DNA of 64,000 nucleotides from Vibrio nigripulchritudo ATCC 27043 (GTDB lineage Bacteria; Pseudomonadota; Gammaproteobacteria; Enterobacterales; Vibrionaceae): the NCBI RefSeq assembly GCF_000222685.1, contig NZ_AFWJ01000289.1, forward strand, positions 1 through 64,000, given 5' to 3'. The notes beneath the pieces are model-generated. The model was not told where the DNA came from. It saw nothing but the letters and a program-made list of their open reading frames with translations, and ran no database searches. The number at the start of each line of letters is the position of its first letter. Within the stretch, counting starts at the first letter, position 1. Of this stretch, positions 54,830 to 63,715 are shown one piece after another. The position numbers and the translations under genes were made by a program.

Positions 54830-55870
54830 CTAACGGCGACCATACTGAATGCTGTTAAGTAACACAGCAAAGACGATTACGGTGCCGGTAAACACGGTTT
54901 GCCAGTAAGCGGATACGCCAATCATCACCAGACCATCCGATAAGAAGCCGATGACGAATGCGCCCAAAAGCGTACCGTTTACGTTGCCTCGGCCTCCGGT
55001 TAGCGTAGCTCCGCCGATGACGACTGCCGCAATGGCAGTCAGCTCATAAGTGGTCCCCGCCGTCGGTCCTGCTGAGGTCAGTTGAGAAGAGAGCACCAGC
55101 CCTGCAATGGCGGCGCACACTCCAGAAATTACATAAACCCAGACCTTGACGCGTTTTACAGGTACGCCTGAGAGTTCCGCTGCTCTCTCGTTACCACCAG
55201 ACGCATACAGCCAGCGACCAAAGCTGGTTTTTATCAGCACGATGGCGACAATGGCAGCCACTACGCCGAGCACGATGACTCCAATGGGCACACCCGCAAT
55301 TCGATTGAATCCAAGCCAGTCAAAGCCTGTATTTCCAAGAAGCTGTTCCCCCGCCAACTTGTTGTATGTCAGCCCGTTTGTCATCAGTAGTGCCACTCCT
55401 CTGGCAACGTAAAGTGTTCCCAGAGTGGCAACAAATGCTGGTACTTTCAGGTAGGCAATCAGCACTCCGTTAATCACTCCAACCAAGGCACCCAGACCAC
55501 ACGTCAGTAGAACCACTACCCAGACGGGTGGATAGAGAATCACACCTCCCCATTCGATGGTGATGCCTTGCATCAGGAACCCGGCGAATACACCGCACAA
55601 GCCGAGGGTCGACCCGACAGAAAGGTCGATTCCGCCATTCAGAATCACCAGCAGCATGCCTATCGCCAGCAAGCCAAAAATCGCGACATGCGATGACATG
55701 ATCATCATGTTTTCGACGGTGAGATAGTGGGGAGACAGCAGCGAAAAGGAGATAACGATGGCAATCAAAGCGAAAAACGCTCTGCCTTCCAATAAAAACC
55801 GAGCCAGCTCTTTCCCTTTACTAAGCTGCGATTTGGTTTCCAATCGTGACGTCTGTACCTCAGTGGACAT
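54830..55870 (-). CDS. Sugar ABC transporter permease (RbsC family), unit B
   Basis: 346 residues. The RbsC signature is intact (LVILNGGIDLSVGSTLGLCGV), followed by GVINGVLIAYLKVPAFVATLGTLYVARG, and the coupling loop ELSGVPVKRVKVWVYVISGVCAAIAGLVLSS, then AIAAVVIGGATLTGGRGNV. About ten helices; single permease, so a homodimer is expected. Lies between the ATPase and binding-protein genes. Confidence 0.9.
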   Translation of the reverse strand: MSTEVQTSRLETKSQLSKGKELARFLLEGRAFFALIAIVISFSLLSPHYLTVENMMIMSSHVAIFGLLAIGMLLVILNGGIDLSVGSTLGLCGVFAGFLMQGITIEWGGVILYPPVWVVVLLTCGLGALVGVINGVLIAYLKVPAFVATLGTLYVARGVALLMTNGLTYNKLAGEQLLGNTGFDWLGFNRIAGVPIGVIVLGVVAAIVAIVLIKTSFGRWLYASGGNERAAELSGVPVKRVKVWVYVISGVCAAIAGLVLSSQLTSAGPTAGTTYELTAIAAVVIGGATLTGGRGNVNGTLLGAFVIGFLSDGLVMIGVSAYWQTVFTGTVIVFAVLLNSIQYGRR

Positions 55871-55918
55871 ATCCCTTACTCCATAATGATTGGTGAGTGG
55901 TTTCTCTGGTGATGATTT

Positions 55919-57452
55919 CTAGGCGATGAGTGATTCGCCTGAAGCCGCCATGATGTCTTCCTTGACTGCATTCGAATCAAAAATGGCTGAAATTTTTCCT
56001 CGTCGAAGCACCACGATTCGATGTGCAATACTCAAACACTCTTCGATTTCGGAGGTTGAGTAGATGACGGATAACCCTTGGTTCGCCTGCTGGCTAAGCA
56101 ACTTAAACACTTCTGCTTTTGCGCCAATATCAATTCCTCGGCTGGGCTCATCCAGAAGAATCACTTTAGGTTGCGTGGCGAGCATTTTTCCTATCACCAC
56201 TTTCTGCTGATTCCCCCCAGACAAAGCGCCAATATGGCTGTCAGGACCATCGGTCTTTATCGTGACATTCTGAATTGAGTCAGAAACCAGAGCAGCTTCG
56301 CTTCCACTGGAGAGCAGATAACGCCGGACAAAATGTCCGATACTGGCAAGTGACAGGTTGCTCCCGACATTCATGGTCTGAACCAGACCGTCGCGTTGTC
56401 GGTCTTCGGGTACTAACACCAGCCCGGCATCGATTCTCTCAGCGATACTCATGCCTGTGAGCGCCTGTCCGTTCATTTCAACCTGACCGGACGATTCCTT
56501 TAAGCGTCCGGCAATGCACTCCATTAACTCAGTTCTGCCAGCGCCCATTAACCCGTAAATGCAAACGATTTCATTTCGATGAAGGCTAAGAGAGAGCTGG
56601 TCAACCAACTTAAACTCCGAGCCAGAAGGGTCATCGACAGACAGATTGTTAATATTGAGGACAACCTCTTCCTGCATCGCTTCCTGAGGAGGCTGACCCA
56701 GACTGTAGTTGTCCCCCACCATATGCCTGACAATCCAGCTAAGGTCGATGTCAGCGCGAGGAGCGTATGCCGTCATAGCACCATCTCTAAGTACCAGTGC
56801 GTGATCGGTAATCTGTAGCGCTTCTTCCAGATGGTGTGAGATATAAACAATGGAGACTCCCCGGCTGGTGAGGTCTCTGATCACCTTAAACAGAACCTCA
56901 ACCTCGGCAGCACTTAACGCTGAAGTGGGTTCATCCATAATGAGAATTCTGGAATTAACGGAAAGAGCTCGCGCAATTTCTACCAGTTGCTGCTGACCAA
57001 GCCGAAGGTCTTCTATTCGGGTGAGAGGATCGATATCTTCTTCCAGCTCGTTCATAAGCTCGCGTGTTTGACGTTCTTCCTCTGCGTAGTCCACACCAAA
57101 CGAGGTCTGAATTTCACGTCCCATAAAAAATGTTGTCACGAACATTTAAGTTGGGCGCCAGACTCAGTTCCTGATGAATGATGCAAATCCCTTTCGCGCG
57201 AGCTTCATTGGCGGAATGGAACATCACCGGTTTGCCATCAAGCAGAATGTCGCCTTTAGATGGGCGAAGAATACCGGACAGGACATTCATCAACGTCGAC
57301 TTCCCTGCCCCATTTTCTCCAAACAGTGTGGTGACCTGGCCGCGATAGATAGAAAAATTAACGGCTTTCAGGGCGTGAGTATTACCGAAAGACTTGGACA
57401 CTTGCCTCGCTTCCATGATCACGTCGGTACTCATGTTGTTATTGGGATTCAT
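55919..57452 (-). pseudogene. Sugar ABC transporter ATPase (RbsA type), unit B, split by a +1 frameshift
   Basis: Two frames make one RbsA-type ATPase of about 506 residues. The 5' part (57452 to 57114) has GENGAGKSTLMNVL and ends at NVRDNIFYGT then stop. The 3' part, in the next frame, resumes at MGREIQTSFG and has LRLGQQQLVEIARAL, ILIMDEPTSAL, then domain 2 with GLMGAGRTELME, LSGGNQQKVVIGKM and VILLDEPSRGIDIGAK. The break is at a T6 run (complement of A6 at 57125-57130); five T would restore the reading NIFMGRE. So it is either disrupted, a sequencing error, or read by slippage at the run. All other motifs are intact, which argues against old decay. The start overlaps the DUF2291 stop (ATGA). 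Confidence 0.82.
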
Positions 57453-58105
57453 GGCTGGACCTCAAACTTAACCGGAGTGACCAGCCAGTTTTTGGCGTTG
57501 ATCAATTTGAATACGCCGGTAACAGCAATCCGTTTCCCTTCCAGATTTTTATTGTCTATCGAAGACAGCACCTGCCTTTTCATTTCATTGTTGAGCGCCG
57601 CCCCGACATCTTGATACTCAATCTGGTTTTTAAACTGGTTAAACCCAATGGTGCCGGTTGCATCCCTAAGATCCGTCCCATTGATGGCAGGTCCAGTCTG
57701 AACTCGTACTCGGATCTTCTCTGGAATGCCTTCAATGTTGACCGAAAGAATCCCCGACTTTCCTTTCTCAACCAGCCCCTGAAATGAAACGGGAATAACA
57801 GAACCGATGCCACCTTTGGACTTTACGCCGTATTTCTCGGCCGCCTTCTTTTTGTTTTCTGTTATTGCGTTCGCAAGCTCGTTAGCGTCCACCGCTCGGG
57901 AGACAATGCTGCTTTGAATTTCGGGAAAAGTTTTTAAAGCATAACCATCAACAGAAAATGCCTGTTGGCGAGTGTCGTCTTCAGAACCAATCACAACCAC
58001 TTTGGTGTCCAGAATGATTGCAACGGTCAAGGCGAGCGATCCAAGCCATAACCACAAAGAGGATCCTCCCCTTTTTGCCGGGAGCAAGGCATTGTTATTT
58101 GTCAT
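57449..58105 (-). CDS. DUF2291 family membrane-anchored protein
   Basis: 218 residues. One N-terminal helix (SSLWLWLGSLALTVAIIL) anchors a periplasmic domain. The segments YALKTFPEIQSSIVSRAVDANELANAI, FQGLVEKGKSGILSVNIEGIP and VRVQTGPAINGTDLRDATGTIGFNQFKNQIEYQDVGAALNNEM match DUF2291, whose members accompany erythritol and ribose-type ABC importers in rhizobia and Brucella. Role unknown; perhaps an accessory of the importer. ATG 58105 with GGAAA is preferred over one four codons earlier. First gene of unit B. Confidence 0.8.
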   Translation of the reverse strand: MTNNNALLPAKRGGSSLWLWLGSLALTVAIILDTKVVVIGSEDDTRQQAFSVDGYALKTFPEIQSSIVSRAVDANELANAITENKKKAAEKYGVKSKGGIGSVIPVSFQGLVEKGKSGILSVNIEGIPEKIRVRVQTGPAINGTDLRDATGTIGFNQFKNQIEYQDVGAALNNEMKRQVLSSIDNKNLEGKRIAVTGVFKLINAKNWLVTPVKFEVQP

Positions 58106-58405
58106 CACAGTTTCCATACTGTTTAAATATTGTTCATTTGTATACTACTACTAACATTTGAACATTTAGTGATAAATATCACAATATGACAGATAGACAC
58201 CCTCAAATTTAAAACAAAATCGAAACAATTAAGAAACAAAACCCCATAAAATGGGGCTTTTAAAGATGAGAGAATAATTACGAAGTTAAATGAGATTTGA
58301 AAATTCAGATAAGTAGAGTCGGTTCATTTGTATAAGGCTTAGCCAAAACTGCACAAAAATGCGCAACATTTGAATTAATCACAAATCAAATGAACAAAAG
58401 GTATA
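58106..58405. other. Promoter region of unit B with several operator half-sites
   Basis: 300 AT-rich bases between the unit C permease end and unit B. Holds the operator/CRP block at 58131-58183, a lone GGTTCATTTG at 58321-58330, and CATTTGAA 58367-58374 with CAAATGAACA 58387-58396. The last pair is close to the end of unit C and may also serve as a distal operator. No other feature seen. Confidence 0.5.
58131..58183. promoter_or_regulatory. Operator pair and CRP-type site upstream of unit B
   Basis: TGTTCATTTG (58131-58140), 14 bases, CATTTGAACA (58155-58164), then AGTGATAAATATCACA (58168-58183), a CRP-like site with an exact TCACA half. The first two elements form an inverted repeat of the core TGTTCA(A/T)(A/T)TG. 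The same layout occurs at 62902-62954. The block begins 26 bases from the DUF2291 start. The regulator is not proven. Confidence 0.72.
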
Positions 58406-59395
58406 TCACTCTTTCAATCGAGAACGATCCATCATGACTGCCAACACAATAATGGCTCCTTTGACGACTTGCTGGTAAAAAGAAGAGACGCCAAGAAGAT
58501 CGAGACCATTGTTTAGAACACCGATAATCAAGGCGCCAAATAGCGTCCCTACAACGCTTCCCACTCCACCCGCTAAACTGGTTCCTCCAATCACAACCGC
58601 CGCAATCGCATCCAGCTCATAGGCGACGCCTGCCTGTGGCAAAGCTGCGGAAGTTCGGGCAGACAAAATCAGTCCCGCCAAACCACTTAGCAAACCCGCA
58701 ATGCCATAAACACTGAACGTCACCCACTTAACGCTGATTCCCGACGTTCTAGCGGCTTTGGGGTTACCACCTACGGCATACACATAACGCCCATAGGTAG
58801 TGTATCTGAGCACAAACCAGCTGATGGCAAACACCGCCACAAACAGAATGACGGGCATTGGTACACCCATAACCAAGCCTTGCCCAATGAACTTGTAACT
58901 TGGGTTGAGATTGGAAATTGGCATCCCGTCGCTGTAAATCAGAGTCAGTCCGCGCGCCATACTGAGCATGCCAAGGGTCATCACAAAAGGAGGAACCGCA
59001 AACTTAGCAATCACAAAGCCATTTGCTGCCCCAAGTGCCAGACCAGCGCCCATACCAAGTAATACCGGTGCCATAACGGCGGTATTACCCGACCCCGTTG
59101 CAAAGCTTGCGGCAACCATGGCAGTGAAGGCCACCATTGACCCGACAGACAAATCGATACCCCGAGTCAGAATGACAAAGGTCATCCCAAGCGCAAGTAT
59201 CCCGTTTATTGAGGTTTGACGAAGGACATTGATCAGGTTGTTAGCGGTTAAAAAGTACGGACTGGCGATCGATAAAATAAGGCAAATCGCAATGAAGGCT
59301 AAGACAATTCCATACTTCGCAGCGAAGGTTCGCCAATTCACCTTGTGGCTCTCGTTTGCACTTTGATTTGTCTGTACTTGTTGTTTTGTATCCAT
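58406..59395 (-). CDS. Sugar ABC transporter permease (RbsC family), unit C
   Basis: 329 residues. Signature FVILTRGIDLSVGSMVAFTAM; then GAANGFVIAKFAVPPFVMTLGMLSMARGLTLIY, and the coupling loop RTSGISVKWVTFSVYGIAGLLSGLAGLILSAR and AIAAVVIGGTSLAGGVGSV. Ten helices expected, homodimer. Last gene of unit C. The stop lies next to the operator half-sites of unit B. AAGGA precedes the ATG. Confidence 0.9.
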   Translation of the reverse strand: MDTKQQVQTNQSANESHKVNWRTFAAKYGIVLAFIAICLILSIASPYFLTANNLINVLRQTSINGILALGMTFVILTRGIDLSVGSMVAFTAMVAASFATGSGNTAVMAPVLLGMGAGLALGAANGFVIAKFAVPPFVMTLGMLSMARGLTLIYSDGMPISNLNPSYKFIGQGLVMGVPMPVILFVAVFAISWFVLRYTTYGRYVYAVGGNPKAARTSGISVKWVTFSVYGIAGLLSGLAGLILSARTSAALPQAGVAYELDAIAAVVIGGTSLAGGVGSVVGTLFGALIIGVLNNGLDLLGVSSFYQQVVKGAIIVLAVMMDRSRLKE

Positions 59396-59428
59396 CTAAT
59401 TCAATCCTTCGATTAGCTTTTTGGGCAC

Positions 59429-60910
59429 TTAAGATGCGAGTCTTGAGAGCGCTTCCTGACTGAGCGCCTCTTTTGACAGTTCTCCTGCCACCTTTCCTTT
59501 GCGAAATACAATCACTCTGTCGCTCATTCCCAATATTTCCGGTATTTCAGAGGAAACCAGGATGATGGCTCGTCCCTCTTGGGCAAATTGAGACATAAAT
59601 TGGTAAATTTCCCGCTTGGCACCTACATCGACCCCTCTTGTGGGTTCGTCCAGCAACAGAACTTTGGGTTGAGTCGCCATCCATTTCGCTAACACCACTT
59701 TTTGCTGATTGCCGCCACTCAGACTTTTGACGGGCATGTCCTTGGTGGCTTTTATTGAGAAGCGATCAAACATGTCATTCGATACGTCTTGCTCCCGATT
59801 CAATTTCAACACCCCCCAGCGCGACAAGTGATTCAGGGAGGCATAAGAAATGTTTTGAAGCACACTCGATTCTAGAAATAGCCCACTGCCTTTTCTGTCT
59901 TCTGTTACCAGTGCCAGCCCTTTGTTCATGGCTTGTTTAGGTGAGTCAGGCAGATAACGTTCGCCATTCAGCTCGACCTCCCCCTGGCTGGGTTCCCGAA
60001 TGCCAAACACCGTTTCAAGAAATTCGCTTCTTCCTGCACCCATCAAACCAAAAATTCCAAGAATCTCCCCCTGATGAAGGGTTAAGTCGACGGGCTCAAA
60101 CGTTTCTTCATGCCCCAACTGGTGAACCTGCATAAGTGGCTCATCGGTTAGTTGGTTGAATTTGGCGTATTCTTCTTCCAGTTCAGAACCAAGAATTAAG
60201 TTAATCAGCTCGTGGTGATCGATATCCTGCATTGAGCCGGATTGAATAAACTGACCGTCCCGGAAAATGGAGTAGTCATCGGCAATGCGAAACAGTTCGT
60301 TCATGCGATGTGAAACGTAAATGATGGATGTGCCGGACGCTTTAAGCTGGCGCATGGTTTCAAACAGATCATCCACCTCCTGCTCACCGATAGCAGAGGT
60401 CGGTTCATCCATAATGATGATGCGTGCCTGATAAGAGATGGCTTTCGCAATCTCCACCAACTGAATCTGAGATAAGCTAAGATCACGCATCAACGCCGTA
60501 GCGGAAATATCAAATTTAAGCTCTTTAAGCAGTTTCGTGGTATTGGCTTCCATGGTCTCTTTATCGACCACCAGCCCACCCAGTTTTTTAGGCTCACGTC
60601 CGAGATAGATATTTTCAGCTACCGTCATTGCGGGAACAGGTTCCAGTTCCTGGCTGATAAAAGATATTCCAGCTTTCAGTGCCTGCGACGGACTGGCAAA
60701 TTTTACGGGTAAACTGTTGAGCAGTATCTCTCCTTCATCTCTGGCATAGATGCCCATGAGCACGTTCAGAAAAGTCGACTTCCCTGCCCCATTACCCCCA
60801 CACAGCGCATGAATGGTGCCCTTTCGAAGATTCAGCTCCCCGTTTTTTAGCGCTACAACACCCGAAAATGTTTTTTTAATGCCCGTCGCCTGCAGAACAT
60901 ATTCCGTCAT
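59429..60910 (-). CDS. Sugar ABC transporter ATPase (RbsA type), unit C
   Basis: 493 residues, both domains present: Walker A GGNGAGKSTFL, signature LSLSQIQLVEIAKAI and Walker B IIIMDEPTSAI in domain 1; GLMGAGRSEFLE, LSGGNQQKVVLAKWM and VLLLDEPTRGVDVGAK in domain 2, the usual RbsA pattern. GGAGA precedes the ATG. Unlike its unit A counterpart, nothing is degenerate, and unlike unit B's it is not frameshifted, so it could in principle also power unit B's permease. Confidence 0.92.
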   Translation of the reverse strand: MTEYVLQATGIKKTFSGVVALKNGELNLRKGTIHALCGGNGAGKSTFLNVLMGIYARDEGEILLNSLPVKFASPSQALKAGISFISQELEPVPAMTVAENIYLGREPKKLGGLVVDKETMEANTTKLLKELKFDISATALMRDLSLSQIQLVEIAKAISYQARIIIMDEPTSAIGEQEVDDLFETMRQLKASGTSIIYVSHRMNELFRIADDYSIFRDGQFIQSGSMQDIDHHELINLILGSELEEEYAKFNQLTDEPLMQVHQLGHEETFEPVDLTLHQGEILGIFGLMGAGRSEFLETVFGIREPSQGEVELNGERYLPDSPKQAMNKGLALVTEDRKGSGLFLESSVLQNISYASLNHLSRWGVLKLNREQDVSNDMFDRFSIKATKDMPVKSLSGGNQQKVVLAKWMATQPKVLLLDEPTRGVDVGAKREIYQFMSQFAQEGRAIILVSSEIPEILGMSDRVIVFRKGKVAGELSKEALSQEALSRLAS

Positions 60911-60922
60911 CTTGCTCTCCGA

Positions 60923-61684
60923 TTACTGGATGGTGTATCCGCCATCGATCACCAGATTGGCTCCGCTGATCATCGCTGCCTCATCGCTTGCGAGATAAAC
61001 CGCAGCTGACGCGATTTCATGAGGCTCGGCAAAGCGTCGTGTGGGAATTTTCAGTTTCATTTCTTCTGCCACGTCTCCCGACCACGCTTTTTTACCTAAC
61101 TCGGTTAAAACGACAGTCGGAGATATCGCGTTCACGGTGACCCCTTTTGGTGACCATTCCAGAGCCAGAACCTGTGTTAGGGAAATAACCCCCGCCTTGC
61201 TCGCGCAGTAGGCTAAATGTTTATCTATTGCGACCATGCCTGCCTGAGAAGCGATATTCACGATTCGACCGTACCCTTTTGCCACCATTTCTCTTCCTAC
61301 GATCTGGCTCATTAGGTACACACCTTTCAGGTTGATATTCATGGTGTTGTCCCAATCCTGGTCGGACAATTCCAGCGCATCATCCAGAGCAACGATCCCA
61401 GCGCAGTTCACCAGAATATCGATGCCACCAAATCGGTTTTTTACTTCATCTGTCGCCTGTTGAATGCTTTGACGACTGGTGACGTCAACCTCAATGCCGA
61501 CGGCATTGCTCTCACTTAATTGCTCAGCAATCTTCCCAACGTCAGGGTGCACATCCAGTAAAACGACATTCGCTCCTTTTGCCAGATACGCCTCACAAAT
61601 TGCATGACCAATCCCCGCGGCTCCCCCAGTGACCATCGCCGTTTTTCCACTCAGTGAAAACTCATGATTGGGTACTCGCTGCAT
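60923..61684 (-). CDS. SDR polyol dehydrogenase, D-threitol dehydrogenase-like
   Basis: 253 residues, classical SDR: NAD motif AMVTGGAAGIGHAICEAYLA, Asp of VLLDVHPDVG, NCAGIVALDD, catalytic Ser in NIASQAG, YCASKAG, and INDTAL-like TVNAISPTVVLTELGKKAWSGD. It ends YLASDEAAMISGANLVIDGGYTIQ. Similar enzymes oxidise D-threitol to D-erythrulose or galactitol. ATG 61684 has AAAGGAG upstream and gives the standard length; a further 20 codons upstream are open. With the binding protein, RpiB-like and DhaK-like genes it completes a plausible threitol pathway. Confidence 0.8.
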   Translation of the reverse strand: MQRVPNHEFSLSGKTAMVTGGAAGIGHAICEAYLAKGANVVLLDVHPDVGKIAEQLSESNAVGIEVDVTSRQSIQQATDEVKNRFGGIDILVNCAGIVALDDALELSDQDWDNTMNINLKGVYLMSQIVGREMVAKGYGRIVNIASQAGMVAIDKHLAYCASKAGVISLTQVLALEWSPKGVTVNAISPTVVLTELGKKAWSGDVAEEMKLKIPTRRFAEPHEIASAAVYLASDEAAMISGANLVIDGGYTIQ

Positions 61685-61756
61685 GCCTGTCTCCTTTGCT
61701 AAATATGTAAACAAGCACCCCAAACCACAAGCTAAGGGTGCCATTATGATCAGAGA

Positions 61757-62761
61757 TTAATTCCCGCGTTTGCTGAGCAACTGGTCAACATTTTCCAAGG
61801 TGACTGGCGTCCAGGGCACGTTGTAATGTTTTTGCGCACCATCATTCCATGGCATGCCCGCTTTATAAGCTGCCCAGATTGGGGATTTGGGTTGGTAGCT
61901 GCTGCCAACGACCTGGCGTATAGCCACGTCAATTGCACCGTGCGCCTGAGCTTCAGCATCCTGAAGCACCGATTCCATGCTGCCATCTTTTACTGCGGTT
62001 AACGCATCGGTAATGCCATCCACACCCGCAATAGAGAAGTCTTCAACTTTTAGCCCAGCCGCTTTTATGGCTTCGATTGCGCCCAGAGCCATTTCATCAT
62101 TTTGAGCAATGATGCCGTCGATTTTTCCACGATGTGCCGTCAGCCAGTTTTCCATTAGGGAGAGTGCTTCCGCACGAGACCAATTTGCGGTGCGCTTTTC
62201 CAATACCTTCACGTTTGGATTTTTATCAAGAACATTTTTGATGCCTTGTGCGCGGTCAATTTGCGCCGACTGACCAATCGGTCCTTCGATCACCACCACA
62301 TTGCCCTTAAACCCAATTTTCTCTAATACTGCATTGGCGACCATTTCCCCTGCTTTCACATCATCGGAACCCACAAAGGAAGCGAGCTGATCCGAGTTAC
62401 AGCGGGTATTTGATCCCACTACAGGAATGTTGGCGGCAGCCGCCTTAGCCACTGCGCTCGCACATGCGACTGCATCAATAGGAACGAAAACGATGGCATC
62501 AAACTGGCGAGTCACCATGGTGTCAAACTGGTTCTCCTGCACTAGCGCGTCGTAACGCCCATCAAAAACCGTGACTTCTGCGTCGCCTGACTTCACAGCA
62601 GGATGCTGCTTTGCCGCGTTACTCCAGAGCTGCATAAATTCTGCCTGCAATCCGTAAACAGCAGCACCAATTCGCACTGTTTTTGCAGACACCGTCTGAG
62701 CGCCAATAAGGAGAGCAGCTGTTGCCAGCATCAGTGAGGTTTTCCTAAAAGCATGTCTCAT
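61757..62761 (-). CDS. Periplasmic binding protein, unit C
   Basis: 334 residues. Signal peptide ending QTVSA before KTVRIG; RbsB-type fold with YDALVQENQFDTMVTRQFDAIVFVPIDAVACASAV, VVGSNTRC, GFKGNVVVIEGPIGQSAQIDRAQGIKNVL, IIAQNDEMALGAIEAIK and IAGVDGITDAL. ATG 62761 is chosen because AGGGA then lies 6 bases upstream. First gene of unit C. It differs much from unit B's binding protein, implying a different ligand, likely a C4 polyol. Confidence 0.84.
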   Translation of the reverse strand: MRHAFRKTSLMLATAALLIGAQTVSAKTVRIGAAVYGLQAEFMQLWSNAAKQHPAVKSGDAEVTVFDGRYDALVQENQFDTMVTRQFDAIVFVPIDAVACASAVAKAAAANIPVVGSNTRCNSDQLASFVGSDDVKAGEMVANAVLEKIGFKGNVVVIEGPIGQSAQIDRAQGIKNVLDKNPNVKVLEKRTANWSRAEALSLMENWLTAHRGKIDGIIAQNDEMALGAIEAIKAAGLKVEDFSIAGVDGITDALTAVKDGSMESVLQDAEAQAHGAIDVAIRQVVGSSYQPKSPIWAAYKAGMPWNDGAQKHYNVPWTPVTLENVDQLLSKRGN

Positions 62762-63183
62762 AATCATTCCCTTTGTTTACAGCCAAAGTCTTTCCTTCTG
62801 AGCGCACAACTCAATTTTTTATGGCTTTGTTTTATAGGATAGACAGAAGCAAGAAGCCTGCATTCCCACTCACTGTGAAAATGAACATCCACACCTCAAT
62901 CTGTTCATTTGAATAATATGACCAACATTTGAACAATGCATGTTTGAGATCACATATTTTTAACATGGTTTATCTTACTTATAAGACCAAAAATAAATAA
63001 TGAAAATAAATATCTGTTTTAATTAGATAAATACATTTTAAAAACCATAAGTACTATTGATATTTTTAAAATTACACAATTGACACTTGGTCACTTTTAC
63101 AACAACCTAGTCAACACAAATGAAAATTAACCGTTCATATGTTCAACACAAAAACACATGAGCAAAAAAGGTAAGGAGGCAAG
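62762..63183. other. Divergent promoter region, unit C / rpiB-dhaK
   Basis: About 420 AT-rich bases. Contains the operator block at 62902-62954. Other half-sites: AAAATGAACA at 62878-62887, CAAATGAAAA at 63117-63126 and GTTCATATGTTCAAC around 63133-63147, the last two near the rpiB-like start. A strong TAAGGAGG ribosome site is just before 63184. No RNA element seen. Confidence 0.5.
62902..62954. promoter_or_regulatory. Operator pair upstream of unit C, same layout as at unit B
   Basis: TGTTCATTTG (62902-62911), 14 bases, CATTTGAACA (62926-62935), and 15 bases from the last base to the start of TCACA (62950-62954). Spacing is identical to 58131-58183. The CRP left half is poor here (CATGT at 62939-62943), so only the TCACA half is kept. 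Confidence 0.7.
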
Positions 63184-63648
63184 ATGGACGACTTCTCAAT
63201 CGCCATTGGCAGTGATGATGCAGCAACAGATTTGAAGAATTCCATCATGGCGTTTCTCAAAGAACAGGGGTTTCATGTTGAAGATTTTGGTGATCTTTGT
63301 CTGGATGGTACAAGTTACCCAGACGTAGCCTATGAACTGGCAACATCGATTCGCTCTGGTATACACCAGCGGGGCATTTTGTTTTGTGGGACAGGTATTG
63401 GTATGGCGATCACTGCCAATAAAGTCCCGGGAATAAGAGCGGCGCAGGCTCATGATACGTATTCAGCTCAGCGCGCCAGAAAGAGTAATAATGCCCAAAT
63501 TCTCACTTTAGGTGCGAGAGTGATTGGAACCGAGCTTGCCAAAGAGATTGTAAAGGCGTTTCTGGAGTCGGAATTTGAAGCTGGTCGCTCTGGTCCCAAA
63601 GTTGAGCGAATTCAGTTTTATGAAAATGTCTCGAATAAGAAAGACTAA
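63184..63648 (+). CDS. RpiB/LacAB-family sugar-phosphate isomerase
   Basis: 154 residues. Markers: IGSDDAATDLKNSIMAFLKEQG at the N-terminus, YPDVAYELA, the active-site LFCGTGIGMAITANKVPGIRAA with C68, then HDTYSAQRARKSNNAQILTLGARVIG. Family enzymes isomerise ribose, allose, galactose or tetrose phosphates. In Mycobacterium an RpiB homologue (DerI) converts D-erythrulose 4-phosphate to D-erythrose 4-phosphate; the neighbouring DhaK-like gene suggests the same. Excellent TAAGGAGG ribosome site. Transcribed away from unit C. Confidence 0.88.
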   Translation: MDDFSIAIGSDDAATDLKNSIMAFLKEQGFHVEDFGDLCLDGTSYPDVAYELATSIRSGIHQRGILFCGTGIGMAITANKVPGIRAAQAHDTYSAQRARKSNNAQILTLGARVIGTELAKEIVKAFLESEFEAGRSGPKVERIQFYENVSNKKD

Positions 63649-63715
63649 GATATACATAACCCCTTTGCACTTTCACATTTAGCCAATATTCAAAAATAGA
63701 AGGAAGGAACCTACT

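Noticed and set aside
62939-62954. Full CRP site at unit C
   Set aside because: Only the TCACA half is good; the left half CATGT does not match, so only the half-site is noted.
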